A stretch of 11,576 bases of DNA from assembly GCA_028687205.1 (NCBI GenBank), contig JAQUAP010000044.1:1-11576 (forward strand). The letters are read 5' to 3'. Under the pieces are notes generated by a model, which made no database searches, had not been told where the DNA came from, and saw only the letters and a program-made list of their open reading frames with translations. The translations under genes were made by a program, and so were the position numbers. The stretch's first letter is position 1. Every line of letters begins with the position of its first letter. Shown piece after piece: positions 1 through 5,607 of this stretch. The DNA comes from Candidatus Omnitrophota bacterium. Lineage in GTDB: Bacteria; Omnitrophota; Gorgyraeia; Gygaellales; Profunditerraquicolaceae.

Positions 1-1
1 G

Positions 2-100
2 ACCTTAAATGCCGGGCTTTCGGCGGTAATGATTATCCTGGTGGTAATTATCTTCTTTGAATCGCTACGGAGCATCTATTTATTGAGGAGTAAACCATGA
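2..100 (+). CDS. C-terminal end of a membrane protein, possibly CstA-like (partial)
   Basis: An open frame enters from the left edge and ends at a TGA (98-100) that overlaps the next ATG as ATGA. The 32 visible residues are one hydrophobic helix (about VMIILVVIIFFESL) followed by a short basic tail, so this is the last membrane segment of an integral membrane protein with a cytoplasmic C-terminus. The N-A-G-L then hydrophobic run then E-S-L-R pattern reminds me of the C-terminus of carbon starvation protein A (CstA), a peptide/pyruvate transporter family, but 32 residues are too few to be sure. The overlap implies it is the upstream member of the operon with the flavodoxin/ferredoxin and HD-GYP genes. 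Confidence 0.55.
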   Translation, partial: TLNAGLSAVMIILVVIIFFESLRSIYLLRSKP

Positions 101-879
101 AAACAACCATATTCTATTTTAGCGGGACCGGCAATTGTTTAAAAGCCGCCCGGGATTTAGCCGGAGAATTAGGCGAGGCGCAGATTGTTAATCTTGCCGC
201 GGTGATCGATAAGGAACTTGACCTGTCGGCAGAGGCGATCGGCCTGGTTTATCCGGTTTATGCTTTTGGCATGCCTTTGATCGTCAGGAGGTTTATCAAG
301 AAACTAAAAAATGGCTCGGATAAATATTTCTTTGCGATTGTCACCGCTGGCGGTTTTGCGGCAGATACGCTTGGGCAAAACGCGCGGCTCTTTAAGTCTC
401 AAGGGCAAAAACTTGCGGCAGGTTTTTTTATCCGCATGCCCGGTAATTACACGCCTTTTTATGAAATCTGCTCAATAGATGCGCAAAATAAAATGTTTGC
501 GCAAGAAGGGGAGAGGATTAGAGAGATCGCCAGGATGGTTAAGGCGAAAAAACCCGGTAAAATAGAGCGCGGTAACTGGCTGGTTAACCGGTTCTTATCA
601 GACATGATCTATACCTTGGCAGCGCCGCTTATGCCGTTTGAGGATAAGAATTTCCGGGCAGATGATAAATGCAATGGTTGCGCAACCTGCGTAAGGGTAT
701 GCCCGGTAAAAAATATCCGGCTCGCTGATGGCAAGCCGCAATGGCTGCACCGGTGCGAGCAGTGTTTTGCCTGCCTTCACTGGTGCCCGCAGGAAGCCAT
801 CCAATGCGGGAAAAACACTTCCAAGAGGAAACGTTACCATAACCCCGCAGTGAAATTAGAGGATATCATCATTGCATGA
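97..879 (+). CDS. EFR1-family flavodoxin/ferredoxin fusion protein
   Basis: 260-residue soluble redox protein. The N-terminal flavodoxin-like domain (about 1-155) opens with beta-strand 1 and the FMN phosphate loop FSGTGN (residues 8-13), followed by the typical YPVYAFGMP stretch (52-60). The C-terminal part carries two [4Fe-4S] ferredoxin motifs, each C-x2-C-x2-C-x3-C-P: Cys 192/195/198/202 and Cys 220/223/226/230. All eight ligands are present, so it should move electrons between FMN and two clusters. The physiological partner is not visible here. The start is supported by GAGGAG at 85-90, six bases before the ATG. It overlaps the preceding gene and the following HD-GYP gene by four bases each, which suggests translational coupling. 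The EFR1 family assignment is from domain order and motif spacing, and I am fairly confident of it. Confidence 0.88.
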   Translation: MKTTIFYFSGTGNCLKAARDLAGELGEAQIVNLAAVIDKELDLSAEAIGLVYPVYAFGMPLIVRRFIKKLKNGSDKYFFAIVTAGGFAADTLGQNARLFKSQGQKLAAGFFIRMPGNYTPFYEICSIDAQNKMFAQEGERIREIARMVKAKKPGKIERGNWLVNRFLSDMIYTLAAPLMPFEDKNFRADDKCNGCATCVRVCPVKNIRLADGKPQWLHRCEQCFACLHWCPQEAIQCGKNTSKRKRYHNPAVKLEDIIIA

Positions 880-2252
880 AAAGTAAAAAATTATTTTTTC
901 AGAGTTTTTACGTAAAAGTATCCTTATCTTTTATCCTTTCTTTATTATTTGTCGCGCTCTTGGGTAATTTTATCCTTTTCCGGTACGCCTTAAAGTCGCA
1001 GTTTAACCAGCTCAGGGATAAGCTGAAGGTAATCGCGCAAACCGCCGCGCTTTCAGTTGATGCCGTTGAACTGGGGAATGTCCCGCTAAACTCCCAGGGA
1101 GTAGATAGCCCTTCCTTTAAGAGCATCGCTTTGCAGTTGTCCAAGATAAAACAGGTTAACCCGGTGATCAAGTATATTTATATAATGAAAAAAACAGCTA
1201 AAGCCGGTATCTGGCAGTTTGTGGTTGACCCGGGGTTAACCTCTTTACCCGGGGATAAATACGATGCCGGCAGGTTTCCCGAGATGCTTAAGGCTTTTAG
1301 CGGCCCGAGCGCGGATACTAATTTGACGGTTGATGAATGGGGGAGGTTGCTTTCGGGGTACGCGCCTGTTTTTGATAAGCATAACGCGCCGGTTGCCGTA
1401 TTAGGCATTGATATAGATGCTGCTGATGTTTATCTTGCGGAAAAAGGCCTGCTCTATAGGGGTATAGCTATCTTACTGATGGGCGTTATCTTTGCTTTAA
1501 GCCTGGGCTTTATCTTTTCCGCGGAAATAATTAACCCCATCAGGAAGTTAATTAACGGCACTAAGCATATAACAGAAGGGGACCTGGGGTATCGGGTAAA
1601 GATATCCTCTCAGGATGAGATTGGCCGGCTTGCCGCCTCCTTTAATGATATGGCAGCAAGCCTGGCCGAGGCCAGGGAAAAACTACATGCTTATTTTTAC
1701 CAGGTAGTCCAGTCTATGGTGCGCAGCCTGGAAGCAAAAGATCCCTATACCCGCGGCCATTCAGACCGGGTCAGTGAATATGCCTACCAGATCGCGCTTG
1801 AGCTGGGGATTCCCCTGGATAAGGCGGAATTATTGAAGAAGGCGGCGCAGCTGCATGATATCGGCAAGCTGGGTATCCATGAGGATATCTTGAATAAGAA
1901 AAGCAGCTTGTCGGAGAGCGAAAGGGGCATTATCAATAAACACCCGGAGGTAGGGGAGGAGATCTTAAAACCCGTATTTCCGGACGCGCAGATGCTCTCT
2001 GTAGTCAGGTCGCATCATGAGCGCTATGACGGCAAGGGCTATCCTGATGGCTTAAAAGGCAGCCAGTTGAGCATATTTGCGCAGATTGTCACAGTCGCGG
2101 ATGCCTATGACGCCATGGTTTCTTCGCGTTCTTACCGGGCAGGGTTAGCCGAAAAAGAGGCTTTGGCAAGGATCAGGGAAGGCGCAGGAACCCAGTTCAA
2201 CCCCGCAGTTGTCCAGGCATTTACTCACGTATTGGCCCACCAAATAAAATAG
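876..2252 (+). CDS. Membrane sensor with HAMP and HD-GYP (c-di-GMP phosphodiesterase) domains
   Basis: 458-residue signalling protein. TM1 lies at about 14-36, an extracytoplasmic PAS/Cache-like sensor at about 37-190, TM2 at about 192-216, and a HAMP linker at about 217-268 (N-P-I at 220-222, D-E-I-G at 247-250). The cytoplasmic HD-GYP domain (about 272-458) keeps its hallmarks: H-S-D-R near 295, the HD pair in QLHDIGK (H327, D328), H380-H381, the GYP triplet (388-390), D-A-Y-D-A-M (409-414) and the F-N-P near the end. With these residues intact it should hydrolyse cyclic di-GMP (or a related dinucleotide) in response to an outside signal. No receiver or GGDEF domain is attached. The start codon overlaps the upstream stop as ATGA, with a GAGG about 12 bases upstream. 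The ligand cannot be read from the sequence. Confidence 0.93.
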   Translation: MKSKKLFFQSFYVKVSLSFILSLLFVALLGNFILFRYALKSQFNQLRDKLKVIAQTAALSVDAVELGNVPLNSQGVDSPSFKSIALQLSKIKQVNPVIKYIYIMKKTAKAGIWQFVVDPGLTSLPGDKYDAGRFPEMLKAFSGPSADTNLTVDEWGRLLSGYAPVFDKHNAPVAVLGIDIDAADVYLAEKGLLYRGIAILLMGVIFALSLGFIFSAEIINPIRKLINGTKHITEGDLGYRVKISSQDEIGRLAASFNDMAASLAEAREKLHAYFYQVVQSMVRSLEAKDPYTRGHSDRVSEYAYQIALELGIPLDKAELLKKAAQLHDIGKLGIHEDILNKKSSLSESERGIINKHPEVGEEILKPVFPDAQMLSVVRSHHERYDGKGYPDGLKGSQLSIFAQIVTVADAYDAMVSSRSYRAGLAEKEALARIREGAGTQFNPAVVQAFTHVLAHQIK

Positions 2253-2503
2253 GCGATTAGAGGCAAAAAATCCCAGTAGTTCCATATAGAAATCCCTACC
2301 GAAATGTCAAGCCTAAAATAAGGCGGTAAGTTTAAGTAAGCCAAAAATCTCTTTTCCACAGGAAAATAACCGTATAACCTAACTCATTATATACCAAAGC
2401 TTTATAGTAATCTAGCCAATATGCCTAAGTTAACATAAGATATATTATAGGAAGTTGAGCACAAAGGTAAAAGCAGGTAAATTTGGATAAAAAGGCTGTT
2501 TTT
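2253..2503. other. AT-rich gap between convergent genes
   Basis: 251 bases between the HD-GYP stop and the DUF134 stop. I see no coding signal and no strong GC-rich terminator. Weak structures are a 6-bp stem TTTTCC-ACA-GGAAAA (2352-2366) and GCCT/AGGC around 2313-2324. On the minus strand a TTGACA (2305-2310) stands 16 bases before TATATG (2283-2288). This could be a promoter firing antisense into the HD-GYP gene, but such pairs turn up by chance in sequence this rich in A and T. Confidence 0.4.
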
Positions 2504-2848
2504 TTAAGTTTGGCTGGTCTGATTCTGCGGGAGATTACCTTCTTCGCGGGAGCTGATTACGTAATGGCCGCCTTGTATCTTTATAATATTGCCGTTAATC
2601 AGCGCGTTGGCGGTATCCTTACGCGCCCTTTTAAGTATCCGGCTAAAGGTCTGTTGGGATATATGCATGGATTTGGCTGCCTCTTTCTGGGGTAATCCCA
2701 TATAATCAGCCAGCCTTAAAGCCTCAAATTCATCCATGGTCAGCTCTACCTCATCCGGCCTTCCAGGCTTACCCCTGGGGCTGAATTGGCTGATTTTAGG
2801 GTCCAGGCGCACTATCCTATACTTCTTTGGCCTTCCTCTGGTTTGCAT
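2504..2848 (-). CDS. DUF134 (UPF0251) helix-turn-helix protein
   Basis: 114-residue probable DNA-binding regulator. The N-terminus has the family's R-G-R-P-K-K and P-x-G-x-P-G-R-P-D-E-V-E-L-T segments (4-38). The helix-turn-helix follows: E-A-L-R-L-A-D-Y-M-G-L-P-Q-K-E-A-A (43-59), then I-S-Q-Q-T-F-S-R-I-L-K-R-A-R-K (63-77) and the closing A-L-I-N-G-N. Length and layout match DUF134 proteins, which often stand beside genes for NifX/NifB-like cluster-handling proteins; no such partner is in this window. No clear Shine-Dalgarno precedes the ATG. A hairpin repeat lies about 86 bases upstream, so it is probably transcribed separately from, or by read-through of, the five-gene run to its right. Its regulon is unknown. 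Confidence 0.88.
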   Translation of the reverse strand: MQTRGRPKKYRIVRLDPKISQFSPRGKPGRPDEVELTMDEFEALRLADYMGLPQKEAAKSMHISQQTFSRILKRARKDTANALINGNIIKIQGGHYVISSREEGNLPQNQTSQT

Positions 2849-2934
2849 ACGAGCAGGGTTTTTACCTGAACTTACCGGGTTTTAACGCCGTATTTATTAT
2901 GAGTACTGACCCTAAAATATCCTATTTTTAGTTT

Positions 2935-3010
2935 AGGGACGGTTCTCAAGCCAATCTTAAAGTGTCCCTTTAAATAGGGACACTTTAGCTTTGAGTTGAG
3001 AACCGTCCCT
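2935..3010. repeat. Dispersed nested inverted repeat, copy 1
   Basis: The outer arms AGGGACGGTTCTCAA and TTGAGAACCGTCCCT pair perfectly over 15 bp (16 bp counting T2934-A3011). The inner arms TAAAGTGTCCCT and AGGGACACTTTA pair over 12 bp around the loop TTAAAT, with unpaired single-strand segments between the two stems. A near-identical copy lies at 11495-11569 in the same orientation. It sits four bases past the stop of the small Cys-rich gene and upstream of the DUF134 gene, so it may also act as a transcript 3'-end structure, though no U-run follows. The compact, palindromic, non-coding form suggests a REP/MITE-type element mobilised in trans; that is inference. Confidence 0.9.
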
Positions 3011-3014
3011 AGGA

Positions 3015-3200
3015 TTATACTTCGTTTTCCTTAACCAGCTTACGGTAGTATTCGACGCATTTATGGCAGGTTTTTTTAGCTTCATGCCATTCAGGATGGT
3101 CGCGCCTGATCAGGTCTAACAGGTATTCTTCAGCCTTGATATGGGCAAGGCTGGCAAAATCATCGATATCGCGGTCGCAGATCTGGCAATGGTATTTCAT
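3015..3200 (-). CDS. Small protein with two CxxC motifs, probably zinc-binding
   Basis: 61 residues beginning M-K-Y-H-C. Cys 5 and 8 (CQIC) and Cys 45 and 48 (CHKC) form two knuckles 36 residues apart, enough to hold one zinc ion. Between them is a charged, helix-prone segment including R-R-D-H-P-E-W. I chose this start, not an ATG 22 codons upstream, because it overlaps the preceding gene's TGA as ATGA and the protein's motif begins right after it; GGAGGAG lies at 3213-3219. I do not recognise a named family. The overlap with the SAP-like gene suggests the two are made together. It is the last gene of the run that starts at 5561, and a hairpin repeat follows directly. Confidence 0.75.
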   Translation of the reverse strand: MKYHCQICDRDIDDFASLAHIKAEEYLLDLIRRDHPEWHEAKKTCHKCVEYYRKLVKENEV

Positions 3201-3379
3201 CTTATGCAGTCGCTCCTCCAGCAGCACAATAGCTGCTCGCAGGAACCGCGTTTGGTGCCAAAACAATCAGTGTTGCCTTCGGTACGCTGGATTATTTTAA
3301 TCAGGTCTCTCTTGGAGAGCCTCCAGGTATCCCTGATCCCTAAGCTTTTCGCCCTTTTTTCCACCTCTGAGAGCCTCAC
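3197..3379 (-). CDS. Small SAP/Rho-N-like protein with a Cys-rich tail
   Basis: 60 residues, GTG start, with AAGGAGG (3385-3391) five bases upstream. The first half (L-S-E-V-E-K-R-A-K-S-L-G-I then L-S-K-R-D-L-I-K-I-I-Q) has the two-helix pattern of SAP or Rho N-terminal domains, which bind DNA or RNA. The second half keeps a conserved-looking E-G-N-x-D-C-F-G-T motif and ends with five cysteines (39, 47, 52, 53, 58), including C-C-W-R-S-D-C, which suggests a metal site. I know this combination as a small uncharacterised family in several bacterial phyla. It overlaps the next gene by four bases and starts 16 bases after the EF-like gene's stop. A nucleic-acid-binding role is inferred from the fold pattern. 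Confidence 0.8.
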   Translation of the reverse strand: MRLSEVEKRAKSLGIRDTWRLSKRDLIKIIQRTEGNTDCFGTKRGSCEQLLCCWRSDCIR

Positions 3380-3384
3380 CCCTG

Positions 3385-3391
3385 CCTCCTT
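3385..3391 (-). promoter_or_regulatory. Shine-Dalgarno deciding a GTG start
   Basis: AAGGAGG on the minus strand, five bases before the GTG at 3377-3379. It supports the non-ATG start of the 60-residue SAP-like gene. Confidence 0.8.
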
Positions 3392-3395
3392 CTTA

Positions 3396-3800
3396 CTAGA
3401 CTTTATAGACTAAATCGTGCTGCCTGACCCTGGACTTGACCAACAAGCCGATTTCTTCCCCGATTTTAGCCGAATTCACCGGAACGCGGTCAATCTGCAT
3501 CGAAGCTATAGTTTGGGTAAAATCTGTTGTATGGCCTTTAACCTTGATTGTGTCGCCGACTGCTAACGGGGCCTTTAATTTGACCACCGCAGCCTGGACA
3601 TGCGGAAAATAATGCGTAATACTGCCGATGATATTTTCTTTAACTTTTTTCGCCCTAACAACTGCCGGTTTCTTCTTAGGTGCAGCTTTCTTAACTGTTT
3701 TCCTGGCGGGTTTCTTTTTCAGTACTTTTTTAGCGACCTTTTTCTTTAAGGGTTTCCTTTTAACCGCCTTCTTCTTTGCCTTTTTTTTCTTTAAGGCCAT
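3396..3800 (-). CDS. Lysine-tailed EF-Tu domain-2-like protein
   Basis: 134 residues in two parts. Residues 4-54 are almost only Lys, Ala, Val, Pro and Arg, resembling histone H1 tails or bacterial DNA-condensing tails. Residues 56-134 form a small beta-barrel of the translation-factor domain-2 type: I-G-S-I-T-H-Y-F, then L-A-V-G-D-T-I-K-V-K-G-H-T-T-D-F (79-94), then M-Q-I-D, G-E-E-I-G and a final D-L-V-Y-K-V. This resembles the stand-alone 'translation elongation factor-like' family, which lacks the GTPase and normally lacks the tail. A GGGAGGTG site lies just before the ATG and overlaps the upstream parA stop region; the gap is 12 bases, so the two are very likely cotranscribed. The tail should bind nucleic acid non-specifically; the barrel's job is unknown. 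Confidence 0.85.
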   Translation of the reverse strand: MALKKKKAKKKAVKRKPLKKKVAKKVLKKKPARKTVKKAAPKKKPAVVRAKKVKENIIGSITHYFPHVQAAVVKLKAPLAVGDTIKVKGHTTDFTQTIASMQIDRVPVNSAKIGEEIGLLVKSRVRQHDLVYKV

Positions 3801-3812
3801 TTTACACCTCCC

Positions 3813-4916
3813 TTATTTTTTGCTGCCGATTTCAATCAGGGAATCAACCGAACCGTAAGGATTAACCTCTTTTAAAGGATTAGCGGGGTCTTCTATCCAA
3901 TTACCGTCAATAACAAAACGGTAACGGTATTTGCCGCCAGAGAGTTTTAGCTTTTTGCTCCAGGCGCCGTTATCCTGGGCCATGCGGCCTGTATCGTCTA
4001 ACTTCCAGTTATTGAATTCACCGGCCAGGTACACCTCTTTGGCTTGCGGCGCGGAAACTTTAAATACGACTTCGGTAAGTTTAGGCAATTCCTGCTTAAG
4101 GATGGCATGCATTTTCTTTGCTAAAGCCGGTTCTTGCGGCCTGGGGATGCCCTTGGCGATGATCTCCTGCGTAATAATCTCCCGGGAGAGGCTGTAATAG
4201 TCCTTGGCACCGCGGCAGTATTTATCAAAATCAAAGATATGGCTGCCCTGGTTCTGCGCCTCTTTCAGCTTTACGTTGACATGGATAATATTACTGAACA
4301 GCTTATCTTTAAAATCGCTCCTGATCTTTTCCAGCATCTTAAAGGAATGCGCCAGGCGCGAATCAAAGTTAGCGACCAGTATCCTGAAAGTGACCTCATG
4401 GCCAAGGCGGTCCCTGACCAGGTTAACGATGCTGATTAGTTGGCCCAGGCCTTCCAATGAAAACCTGCTTGCCTCAACCGGAATAATCGCTTCGCTGGAA
4501 GCCCGGATAGCGTTGATGGTAAGAATGCCCAGGTTAGGCGGGCAGTCAATAAGGATATAGTCATAGTTTTCTTTAAAACTGCTTAAGGCCTCCCAGAGGC
4601 GGGATTCCCTGCCGATTTCACCGGCTAACTCCTGCTCCAGGGTGCTTAAAATAATGCTGGACGGGGCAATATCAAAATCCGGGCTGATATTCTGGATGAT
4701 CTCTTCTAATTTTGCCTTTTGATGCGTTGTTTTAGATAAGACATTGTAGATATTTGAGGAGGATTTAATATTCAGGCCCAGGGTCGCATGCGCTTGCGGG
4801 TCAAGGTCTATTAAGAGCACCTTTCTGCCGTTAGTAGCCAAAGACGCGGCCAGGTTAACTGCAGTCGTTGTTTTACCGCAACCGCCCTTTTGATTGGTAA
4901 TCGCGATTATACGCAT
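3813..4916 (-). CDS. ParA-family ATPase fused to a C-terminal CBM48/AMPK-type glycogen-binding domain
   Basis: 367 residues. The ParA/Soj domain (about 1-255) has a deviant Walker A with signature lysine, K-G-G-C-G-K-T-T (10-17), the D-L-D-P-Q-A switch (37-42) and Walker B D-C-P-P-N (124-128). It should be a dimerising ATPase able to bind the nucleoid. After a linker (about 256-280) comes an all-beta E-set domain (about 282-364) like the AMPK beta glycogen-binding module: A-G-E-F-N-N-W (W304), G-A-W (W319), Y-R-F-V-I-D-G-N-W (W340), D-P-A-N-P and V-N-P-Y-G. W304 and W340 match the two sugar-stacking tryptophans of AMPK beta. The start is M-R-I-I-A-I-T, backed by AAGGAGGAG ten bases upstream; a possible 12-residue extension reads into a repeat and is not credible. 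No parB is adjacent. The fusion points to a glucan cargo. Confidence 0.93.
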   Translation of the reverse strand: MRIIAITNQKGGCGKTTTAVNLAASLATNGRKVLLIDLDPQAHATLGLNIKSSSNIYNVLSKTTHQKAKLEEIIQNISPDFDIAPSSIILSTLEQELAGEIGRESRLWEALSSFKENYDYILIDCPPNLGILTINAIRASSEAIIPVEASRFSLEGLGQLISIVNLVRDRLGHEVTFRILVANFDSRLAHSFKMLEKIRSDFKDKLFSNIIHVNVKLKEAQNQGSHIFDFDKYCRGAKDYYSLSREIITQEIIAKGIPRPQEPALAKKMHAILKQELPKLTEVVFKVSAPQAKEVYLAGEFNNWKLDDTGRMAQDNGAWSKKLKLSGGKYRYRFVIDGNWIEDPANPLKEVNPYGSVDSLIEIGSKK

Positions 4917-4926
4917 TATATTTCTT

Positions 4927-4935
4927 CTCCTCCTT
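4927..4935 (-). promoter_or_regulatory. Shine-Dalgarno fixing the parA start
   Basis: AAGGAGGAG on the minus strand, ten bases before the ATG at 4914-4916. It places the start at M-R-I-I and argues against the in-frame ATG at 4950-4952. Confidence 0.85.
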
Positions 4936-4992
4936 CGATTCGCTTCGTTCACTCAGGATGCTTCGAATCGAATGCTGAGCGTAAGTCGAAGC
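4934..4992. repeat. Nested inverted repeat in the gap before parA
   Basis: Main hairpin: GCTTCG (4942-4947) with CGAAGC (4987-4992), CTCAG (4952-4956) with CTGAG (4975-4979), and a tip TTCGA-A-TCGAA (4962-4972). A competing pair is TTCGATTCG (4934-4942) with CGAATCGAA (4964-4972). The alternative folds share bases, so only one can form at a time. The look is that of a dispersed palindromic repeat, but no second copy is present here. Located in the 5' leader just before the parA Shine-Dalgarno, it could affect parA translation or partly terminate transcription from the upstream gene. Confidence 0.7.
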
Positions 4993-4997
4993 ATTTC

Positions 4998-5561
4998 TTA
5001 TCTCATCAGCCGGATATTATCTATATAAACCATGCCCTTCTTGCTCGTTGTGTTCCATTCTTCAATGGAAAAAGAAAGGCTGGTAATCTCTGACCAATCG
5101 TGCATATTCTTAAATTCCGCCAGGTTAAGTTTAAAGTCATGCCACTTACCCGGGATATGTTTGATATATATCTCGGAACTCTCTTTAAAGGCATTGGTAA
5201 ATTCAATCCTTAAAGCGATATTATCCCTGGGGTACATATTCCTCACCGCAAAAGCCAGCTGTTTAAAGCGGCCGACATTAAGGCGGTTTAAACTAATGGT
5301 ATAGGTTTCTTTGTTTGCCGGGTCAAAATTGAAGTTTATTTTAGAGGTCCCGTTATGCAGGAAAAGCGCGGTCTCGGAAGGTAGGGCCTGCTTTTTGGCT
5401 AAAGAAGAAAACAAAGTAGTGGTCAGGCCGAAGACGATAAATATGCTTAGGATAAAGAGATTTTTAAAAAGCCTGACGTGGCTCTTATTTCTTTTTTTCT
5501 TCCTGGAAGAAGCATCCAGATAAATCTTGGCTAAATGTTCGTAGATATCCTTTTTATCCAT
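4998..5561 (-). CDS. Single-pass membrane protein with a beta-rich outer domain, possibly carbohydrate-binding
   Basis: 187 residues. A short cytoplasmic N-terminus with a basic patch (R20-K26) precedes one membrane helix (about 33-55). The basic side should stay inside, so residues 56-187 should lie outside the inner membrane. That outer part alternates short beta strands and ends W-S-E-I-T-S-L-S-F-S-I-E-E-W-N then G-M-V-Y-I-D-N-I-R-L. Such 'GxxYIDNIRL' endings are common in jelly-roll (galactose-binding/CBM-like) domains. No catalytic motif is visible. The start lies about seven bases after the predicted transcription start and lacks a Shine-Dalgarno. It heads the run that includes ParA-CBM48 and stands just after GH57, which fits a polysaccharide role. 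I do not recognise a specific family; the CBM-like call is moderate. Confidence 0.8.
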   Translation of the reverse strand: MDKKDIYEHLAKIYLDASSRKKKRNKSHVRLFKNLFILSIFIVFGLTTTLFSSLAKKQALPSETALFLHNGTSKINFNFDPANKETYTISLNRLNVGRFKQLAFAVRNMYPRDNIALRIEFTNAFKESSEIYIKHIPGKWHDFKLNLAEFKNMHDWSEITSLSFSIEEWNTTSKKGMVYIDNIRLMR

Positions 5562-5574
5562 ATTAACTTTTTAT

Positions 5575-5603
5575 TTTATAGCATAAAAGGCCTTGCCTGT
5601 CAA
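5575..5603 (-). promoter_or_regulatory. Sigma-70-type promoter for the ParA-CBM48 run
   Basis: On the minus strand TTGACA (5598-5603), a 17-base spacer, and TATAAA (5575-5580): a full -35 match, a 5/6 -10 match and ideal spacing. It fills the 46-bp gap between the GH57 stop and the next gene. Transcription should start near 5568, only about seven bases before the ATG at 5559-5561, so the message would be almost leaderless. Confidence 0.8.
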
Positions 5604-5607
5604 GTAC

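Noticed and set aside
2283..2310. A minus-strand TTGACA-16-TATATG promoter in the convergent gap.
   Set aside because: It would drive only antisense RNA into the HD-GYP gene, and the -10 match is modest in AT-rich DNA; kept only as a note on the gap.
2483..2695. A 70-codon + strand frame near the DUF134 gene.
   Set aside because: It is antisense to the recognisable DUF134 coding sequence and shows no motif of its own.
3201..3266. A 22-residue longer form of the two-CxxC small protein.
   Set aside because: The extension lies inside the SAP-like gene in another frame, while the internal ATG overlaps that gene's stop as ATGA and has the Cys motif right after it.
3628..3858. A Phe/Leu-rich open frame on the + strand that looks like a membrane protein.
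   Set aside because: It is the complement of the lysine-rich tail (AAA/AAG codons read as TTT/CTT), lying antisense to a well-supported gene.
4917..4952. A 12-residue Arg-rich N-terminal extension of the ParA-CBM48 protein from an upstream ATG.
   Set aside because: It translates the inverted repeat and the Shine-Dalgarno itself; the ATG at 4914-4916 has a well-placed AAGGAGGAG and starts the normal ParA N-terminus.
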